From NCBI RefSeq assembly GCF_049445855.1, contig NZ_JBMSDV010000001.1, positions 1,178,001-1,242,000 on the forward strand: 64,000 nt of DNA, read 5' to 3'. Position numbers and translations under genes: made by a program. The notes beneath the pieces were generated by a model that was not told the origin of the DNA, did no database searches, and worked only from the letters and a program-made list of their open reading frames with translations. This DNA is from JAGOCV01 sp049445855. Its GTDB lineage: Bacteria; Pseudomonadota; Gammaproteobacteria; Burkholderiales; Burkholderiaceae_C. Below, piece after piece: positions 59,311 through 64,000 of this stretch. The number at the start of each line of letters is the position of its first letter. The stretch's first letter is position 1.

Positions 59311-60542
59311 AAGTCTGTGTCATCGGTGCAGGCATCGTCGGCTGCGCCTCGGCCTACGCGCTGGCATCTGCCGGCCATGAGGTCATCCTCGTCGACGAGG
59401 CGGAAGGCCCGGCGCGCAAGACCAGCTTCGCCAACGGTGCCCAGCTCTCCTACAGCTATGTCGAGCCGCTGGCCTCACCTTCGACGCTGCGCTCGCTGCC
59501 GTCCATGCTGTTGTCCGCGTCATCGCCGCTGACGTTCCGGCTGCGGCCCGATTGGCGCCAATGGCTCTGGGGCCTGGGCTTCCTGGCCGCGAGCACCCGG
59601 CGCACGGCATTGCGGGGCGCCGGGGAATTGCTGGCGCTTGCAGCGCTCAGCCGCGAGACGCTGGACGGCTGGCTGGCCGCCGAAGGCTGGGCATGCGATT
59701 TCGCCCGAAGGGGCAAGCTGGTGCTGTGCCCCGACGAGGCAAGTCTTGCGCATCAGCGTCGGCAGGTTGAATTCCAGGCGGGGCATGGCCGTGACCAGCA
59801 GGTGCTGTCACGTTCGGGCTGCGTGGCGCGCGAGCCTGCGCTCGCCAGCTATGCCGGCCACTTCGCCGGCGGCGTGTGGACGGGCGATGAATGCGTCGCC
59901 GACCCTCACGCGCTTGCGGCGGGCATGGCGAAGACGGTTGAAAAGCTCGGCGGCCAGATACGCTTCGGCTGGCGGGCCCGGGATTGGGTCACCCAGGGAA
60001 CGACCGCACACAAGCTCGTACTCCAGTCGGTCGGCGACGCGCGAATGGAAGACCACATCGAGGCCGATGCCTTTGTCCTCGCCGCGGGGCCTGCTGTCGC
60101 ATCACTGGCCGCGCAATTGCGAACGTACGTGCCGGTCTATCCCATCAAGGGTTACAGCATCACGTTGCCGATGCGGCCGGGCATCACAGGTCCGCAGGCC
60201 AGCGTGACCGACCTGTCGCGCAAGACCGTGTTCGCGCCGCTGGGCGGCAAGCTGCGCATCGCGGCACGTGCCGAAATCGTCGGCCATGACCTGTCGATCC
60301 CGCAGCGCTGCGTCGATGAAATGCTGGACGCGGTCGAAGCCGTGTTCCCCGGCGTGGCCGACGTGTCGGCCGATCCGCACGCCTGGGCCGGGTTGCGTCC
60401 CGCCACGCCGACGTCCACGCCCATCGTCGGGCGCGCGGGCTCATGGTCCAACGTGTGGCTGAACGCCGGGCATGGAGCCCTGGGGCTCACACTCGCAGCC
60501 GGCTCGGCGGCTTTGCTCTCCCGGCAGATCGCGGCCACTTGA
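59307..60542 (+). CDS. D-amino-acid dehydrogenase (DadA-like)
   Basis: A 411-residue FAD enzyme. The FAD site is VIGAGIVGCASAYALASAGHEV in two parts (VIGAGIVGC; ALASAGHEV). SFANGAQLSYSYVEPLASPS is the well-known DadA motif, and AGHGALGLTLAAGS ends the fold. It oxidises D-amino acids to keto acids and ammonia. Overlap with the racemase gene implies that the D-isomer made there is its substrate. It is only distantly similar to the DadA-like protein at 3459-4694. Confidence 0.92.
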   Translation: MKVCVIGAGIVGCASAYALASAGHEVILVDEAEGPARKTSFANGAQLSYSYVEPLASPSTLRSLPSMLLSASSPLTFRLRPDWRQWLWGLGFLAASTRRTALRGAGELLALAALSRETLDGWLAAEGWACDFARRGKLVLCPDEASLAHQRRQVEFQAGHGRDQQVLSRSGCVAREPALASYAGHFAGGVWTGDECVADPHALAAGMAKTVEKLGGQIRFGWRARDWVTQGTTAHKLVLQSVGDARMEDHIEADAFVLAAGPAVASLAAQLRTYVPVYPIKGYSITLPMRPGITGPQASVTDLSRKTVFAPLGGKLRIAARAEIVGHDLSIPQRCVDEMLDAVEAVFPGVADVSADPHAWAGLRPATPTSTPIVGRAGSWSNVWLNAGHGALGLTLAAGSAALLSRQIAAT

Positions 60543-60570
60543 GCCCGGCTCGCGCCGGCATCACACCGGA

Positions 60571-61155
60571 TCACACCGGCCAAACCACCCCGTTGTCGTT
60601 GAGGATGGCGTCCAGCGGCATGTCGTGCGCCTCGGGCTCGAAGTCCGGCAGGAAGCCCTGCGTGAAACCGAGGCCCACCGTGAATGGCTTGGGTTCCAGG
60701 CTCGCGAGCGTTCGGTCGTAGAAGCCACCGCCATAACCCAGGCGATGGCCACCGGGGCCGTAACCCACACACGCCACGAACAGCAGCGTGGGAAAGATCA
60801 CTTCGGTGTCTTTGGGCTTGGGAATGCCGTAGGCATCCTCCTCCATCGGACAACCGGGATACCAGGCGCGGAAGGTCAGCGTCTTGTGGACGCGGTCCAC
60901 CACCGGCAGGCCGATGCGGCGGCGAAGCGGTTCGTCCAGCAGTTCGCCGTCTTCCTTCCATCGGTGCAGGGCCGGCAGCGGGTCGAACTCGCCCTTGATG
61001 GGCCAGTAGGCGCCGATGACGGTGTCGGGCCGGCCCACGAGCCAGATGCGCATGACCCGCTGTAACAAGTCGGCCTTCTGTAGGCGGTCGGGCATGTCGA
61101 GCCGTTGCTCGATCAAGGCTTTACGCAGGGCCTGCTTCTCTTGCGCTTTGTCCAT
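60571..61155 (-). CDS. 5-formyltetrahydrofolate cyclo-ligase
   Basis: Converts 5-formyltetrahydrofolate to 5,10-methenyltetrahydrofolate with ATP. The 194-residue protein starts MDKAQEKQALRKALIEQRL. The C-terminal motif VGYGPGGHRLGYGGGFYDR is diagnostic. It is head to head with the transglycosylase gene, with only nine bases between the two start codons. A tandem repeat of ATCACACCGG (60560-60579) covers its stop codon. Confidence 0.94.
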   Translation of the reverse strand: MDKAQEKQALRKALIEQRLDMPDRLQKADLLQRVMRIWLVGRPDTVIGAYWPIKGEFDPLPALHRWKEDGELLDEPLRRRIGLPVVDRVHKTLTFRAWYPGCPMEEDAYGIPKPKDTEVIFPTLLFVACVGYGPGGHRLGYGGGFYDRTLASLEPKPFTVGLGFTQGFLPDFEPEAHDMPLDAILNDNGVVWPV

Positions 61156-61158
61156 AAT
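61153..61158 (+). promoter_or_regulatory. Candidate -10 box of the transglycosylase gene
   Basis: CATAAT matches the -10 consensus at five of six bases and ends six bases before the ATG at 61165. A clear -35 is missing. If used, the mRNA starts at the ATG and is leaderless. The box lies over the start codon of the opposite gene. Confidence 0.4.
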
Positions 61159-61164
61159 CCCTAG

Positions 61165-63174
61165 ATGCTGTTTCGAGCCATTCTGACATCGATTGCCGTT
61201 GCCGCCAGCGGCCTCGTCACGCCCTTCGCCATGCCTGTTGCGCTGGCGCAAGCCTCCAATGCCAGCACCGCCGCCGGCGACAGCGTCATCCTCGAGATGA
61301 ACCAGGCCTACAAGCGCGGCGACAAGAAGCGCCTGTCCGCGTTGTTGCCGCAGGCGCGCGGCCATGCCCTCGAGCCCTGGGCGGCGTACTGGGAATTGCG
61401 CGCACGGCTCGATGAAGCTCCCATGGCGGAAGTGCAGGATTTCTTCACGCGCTACGCCGGCAGCTACCAGGAAGACCGCCTGCGCAACGACCTGCTGCTG
61501 CTCATGGGCCAGCGCCGCGACTGGACCAACTTCGCCGCGCTGCATCCGTCTTTCCGCATGGGCGACGACCGCGAGGTGCGTTGCTACGCGCTGCTGATCG
61601 AGCACATCGGCAAGGTCTCTGATGTCACCGCCGAGGTGCGGCGCCTGTGGCTGTCGATCCGCGAGGCCGACGACGGCTGCACCACCGCTGCGGACCGGCT
61701 GATCTCCGAAAAGAAGATGCAGCCTGAAGACGCCTGGCGCAAGGCGCGCCTGGCCATGGAAAACAATCGCCCGCGCGTCGCACGCAAGGCGGTGGAAATG
61801 GTCGCGCCGGAAGTCAGCAACCAGATCGACGAGATCAACAGCAATGCGGCACGCTACCTGACCTCGCGCGTCACGGCCGCCGCCAGGGTTCGCAAGGAAC
61901 TGGTGCTGCTGGCGCTCATCAAGATGGCCGCGAGCGACCCGGGCGCGGCCGCATTGCAGCTCGAGAACAAATGGGGCCCGCAGCTGACCGCCGAGGAACG
62001 CAACTGGGGCTGGGGCACTATCGGCAAGCAGGCCGCCAACCGCCTGAGCCCGGACGCGCTGGCGCATTTCGCCAAGGTGAGCAAGGACGCGGACCTCACC
62101 GACGACATGCTCGGCTGGAAGGTGCGCGCCGCACTTCGCGCCGGCAGCACGCCGCGCTGGCCGCTGGTGAAGGAAGCCATCCAGGCCATGAGTGCCGAGG
62201 CCCGTCAGGACAGCACCTGGATTTACTGGAACGCCCGCGCGCTGCTGGCCACCGCGAAAAACGAGGCTGACAAAGCCGAAGCCACGAAGATGCTCGAGGG
62301 CATCGCCGGCATGCGGGGCTTCTACGAACAGCTCGCACAGGAAGACCTGGGCCGCAGGATCACGCTGCCCGCCAAACCCGCCGTCCTCACGGCCGATGAA
62401 ATGGCCGCTGCACGCCAGAACCTCGGCTTGAACCGCGGCCTGTACGCCATCCTCATCGGCCTGCGCAGCGAAGGCGTGCGCGAGTGGAACTACGCCACCA
62501 ACCTGCACACACCCGGCGGCATGAACGACCGCGAACTGCTGGCCGCGGCCGACTTCGCCTGCCAGCGCGAAGTGTGGGACCGCTGCATCAACACCAGCGA
62601 GCGCACGCGCGGCGTCATCGACGTGGAGCAGCGATTCCCCATGCCTTTCCACGACGCGGTGCTCAAGCGCACGGCCGAGATCGGCCTCGATCCGGCCTAC
62701 GTGTACGGCCTCATCCGCCAGGAAAGCCGCTTCATCATGGATGCGCGCTCGGGCGTGGGCGCATCGGGCCTGATGCAGGTGATGCCAGCCACTGCGCGCT
62801 GGACGGCAAAGAAAATCGGCCTCAACAATTTCACACAGGACCAGATCACCGACCGCGACACCAACATCGCCATCGGCACCGGCTACCTCAAGCTCGTGCT
62901 CGACGACTTCCAGGGCTCGATGCCGCTGGCGGCCGCCGCCTACAACGCCGGCCCGGGCCGTCCGCGCAACTGGCGCAACGGCCCGATGCTGGAAGCCGCG
63001 ATCTGGGCCGAGAACGTGCCGTTCAGTGAAACGCGCGACTACGTGAAGAAGGTGCTGTCCAACACCGTGGTGTATTCGGCGCTCATCACGCGCCAGCCGC
63101 AATCGCTCAAGGGCCGGCTGGGCACCATCGGACCGCGCGAGGGCGCAGCACCGGAGAACAAGGACCTGCCCTGA
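61165..63174 (+). CDS. Soluble lytic murein transglycosylase
   Basis: A 669-residue periplasmic enzyme that cleaves peptidoglycan to 1,6-anhydromuropeptides. It has a signal peptide (to about ALA-QASNA), a long alpha-superhelical U/L domain of TPR-like helices, and the SLT domain near residues 500-640. The catalytic Glu lies in GLIRQESRF, followed by GASGLMQVMPATAR and AAAYNAGPGRPRNW. It is similar in build to E. coli Slt70. The start at 61165 has no room for a ribosome site. Confidence 0.95.
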   Translation: MLFRAILTSIAVAASGLVTPFAMPVALAQASNASTAAGDSVILEMNQAYKRGDKKRLSALLPQARGHALEPWAAYWELRARLDEAPMAEVQDFFTRYAGSYQEDRLRNDLLLLMGQRRDWTNFAALHPSFRMGDDREVRCYALLIEHIGKVSDVTAEVRRLWLSIREADDGCTTAADRLISEKKMQPEDAWRKARLAMENNRPRVARKAVEMVAPEVSNQIDEINSNAARYLTSRVTAAARVRKELVLLALIKMAASDPGAAALQLENKWGPQLTAEERNWGWGTIGKQAANRLSPDALAHFAKVSKDADLTDDMLGWKVRAALRAGSTPRWPLVKEAIQAMSAEARQDSTWIYWNARALLATAKNEADKAEATKMLEGIAGMRGFYEQLAQEDLGRRITLPAKPAVLTADEMAAARQNLGLNRGLYAILIGLRSEGVREWNYATNLHTPGGMNDRELLAAADFACQREVWDRCINTSERTRGVIDVEQRFPMPFHDAVLKRTAEIGLDPAYVYGLIRQESRFIMDARSGVGASGLMQVMPATARWTAKKIGLNNFTQDQITDRDTNIAIGTGYLKLVLDDFQGSMPLAAAAYNAGPGRPRNWRNGPMLEAAIWAENVPFSETRDYVKKVLSNTVVYSALITRQPQSLKGRLGTIGPREGAAPENKDLP

Positions 63175-63195
63175 CGGGCACGTCCAGGCGCTGCG

Positions 63196-64000
63196 TCAGG
63201 CGCGTCCGGACAGCCCGTCCACCGCCTGGAACATCGACTGCCGCGCCTGGCTGACGATCTGGCCCTTCCAGCTGTCGGTGTCGGTGTAGAACGCGTCCAT
63301 CATGTCCTGCTTGATCTGCGCGGCCAGCGCAGCGGGCGCATGCGGGTGCTTGTTCAGCCAGTGGTCACCACGCAGCGCCTGCATCACGGCCAGAACCGGC
63401 TGCGTGCCGTACTCCATGGCGATGCCGGTGTACTCGGCCTGCGGGCATTCCTCGTACATGCAGTTCCACATCAGGCCTGTCAGGAAGGCCGAGGTGGATG
63501 AGCCGTCGTAGATCGACGTGATCGGTGTCGCACCGTTGCCACCCCACCACGCCTTGGCGCGCGCATAGGCAACGTCGTCGTCGCGGCAGGCGAAGATGCG
63601 CTCGCCGTGTCCGTTCGGGCCAAGACCGGTGTGAATGTCGATCCACGCCAGGCGCTCGACCTTCTGGCCATGCGCGCGCAGCACTTTGCGGATGGTCTGG
63701 TTGCTCCAGGTCGGCGCCTTGCCACCGAAGAACAGGCCATCCTCGAACTCGTACTGACCGCCGGAGATGGCCGACTGGTAGGCTTTCTCGCCGCGCTCGG
63801 CAATGAACTTGCCGATGGCCGCGATGTTGGCCTCATCGGGTGGCCACACCTCGGGCAGCAACAGCGAATGGATCTCGCGATAGCCGGCATTCACCGGAAG
63901 CGGCTTCGAGAAATCGTGGAAGTTGCGGTTGAGGTCCACGTTCTCTTGCGTCACGCGCCGCACATGCGAGAAACCGTAGGGATTGAGCGCGTGCACATAG
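63196..64000 (-). CDS. M14-like metallopeptidase (DUF2817), 5' end missing
   Basis: At least 268 codons are visible; the gene enters from the right edge. HALNPYGFSHVRRVTQENVDLNRNF (as NPYGFSHVRR and NVDLNRNF) and WIDIHTGLGPNGHGE with a metal-type His match DUF2817 carboxypeptidase-like proteins, and AMEYGTQPVLAVMQALRGDHW is conserved late in the family. The first metal-binding pair (usually HGxEG) would lie outside the window. Relatives may act on peptides or on N-acyl amino acids. It is convergent with the transglycosylase gene. Confidence 0.85.
   Translation of the reverse strand, partial: YVHALNPYGFSHVRRVTQENVDLNRNFHDFSKPLPVNAGYREIHSLLLPEVWPPDEANIAAIGKFIAERGEKAYQSAISGGQYEFEDGLFFGGKAPTWSNQTIRKVLRAHGQKVERLAWIDIHTGLGPNGHGERIFACRDDDVAYARAKAWWGGNGATPITSIYDGSSTSAFLTGLMWNCMYEECPQAEYTGIAMEYGTQPVLAVMQALRGDHWLNKHPHAPAALAAQIKQDMMDAFYTDTDSWKGQIVSQARQSMFQAVDGLSGRA

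Noticed and set aside
60560..60579. Tandem ATCACACCGG repeat as a mobile-element mark
   Set aside because: Only two 10-bp copies at the end of a gene, with no flanking inverted repeats or transposase.
60571..63102. An 843-codon minus-strand frame covering the transglycosylase gene
   Set aside because: Only the last 194 codons, the cyclo-ligase, are real. The upstream part is antisense to slt and lacks similarity.

Overview
The window is chromosomal DNA, high in GC, from a beta-proteobacterium of the order Burkholderiales, most likely Comamonadaceae or a near relative. This rests on gene content and protein style: a Burkholderiales trimeric porin, a Bug/TctC solute-binding protein, two acyltransferase genes beside metK, a zwf-hexR pair near pgi-tal, groES with a CIRCE site, a GcvA-type LysR divergent from a DUF2917 gene, and many LysR regulators. 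I see no insertion sequence, prophage, CRISPR array, rRNA or tRNA. About 57 protein genes fill almost all of the window. Two genes are cut by its ends: an acyltransferase on the left and an M14/DUF2817 peptidase on the right.

Left third (1-17.6 kb): two lipid A-type acyltransferases diverge from metK. A LysR gene diverges from a DadA - HyuA'/HyuB fusion - Bug receptor - RidA cluster that looks like a pathway for a cyclic or D-configured amino compound. A small outer-membrane beta-barrel gene follows, then a complete branched-chain amino-acid-type ABC transporter. Next come kdsA, an unrecognised gene, and groES-groEL behind a sigma70 promoter with a perfect CIRCE operator.

Central carbon block (17.6-28.4 kb): a HAD hydrolase, pgi, tal and a lipocalin lie beside a three-gene ABC importer, followed by zwf and the regulator hexR. 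The importer has AfuABC architecture (large 740-residue permease), and two HexR-like boxes lie between it and zwf. I read this as a sugar-phosphate uptake and utilisation module under HexR, not as a ferric-iron transporter. This is the most interesting inference in the window.

Peptide block (28.4-37 kb): one seven-gene leftward operon encodes a Dpp/Opp-type importer with two different receptors and an M20 amidohydrolase, behind a clear sigma70 promoter.

Centre right (37-50.6 kb): a DUF3047 lipoprotein, porin, coq7, osmC, a candidate small RNA or attenuator just before ilvA, a 5'-nucleotidase, an SbmA/YddA-type ABC exporter, queC, glmS, an Lrp-type regulator, glmU and a DUF6279 lipoprotein.

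Right end (50.6-64 kb): a small stress-type operon behind an 18-bp perfect palindrome, a Crp/Fnr regulator with an N-terminal cysteine cluster, a variant metallo-beta-lactamase-fold protein, gntK-tetR, and a TfoX-like gene overlapping DUF2917 on the opposite strand. A LysR - receptor - Asp/Glu racemase - DadA cluster follows, then 5-formyltetrahydrofolate cyclo-ligase head to head with a soluble lytic transglycosylase, and the partial peptidase.
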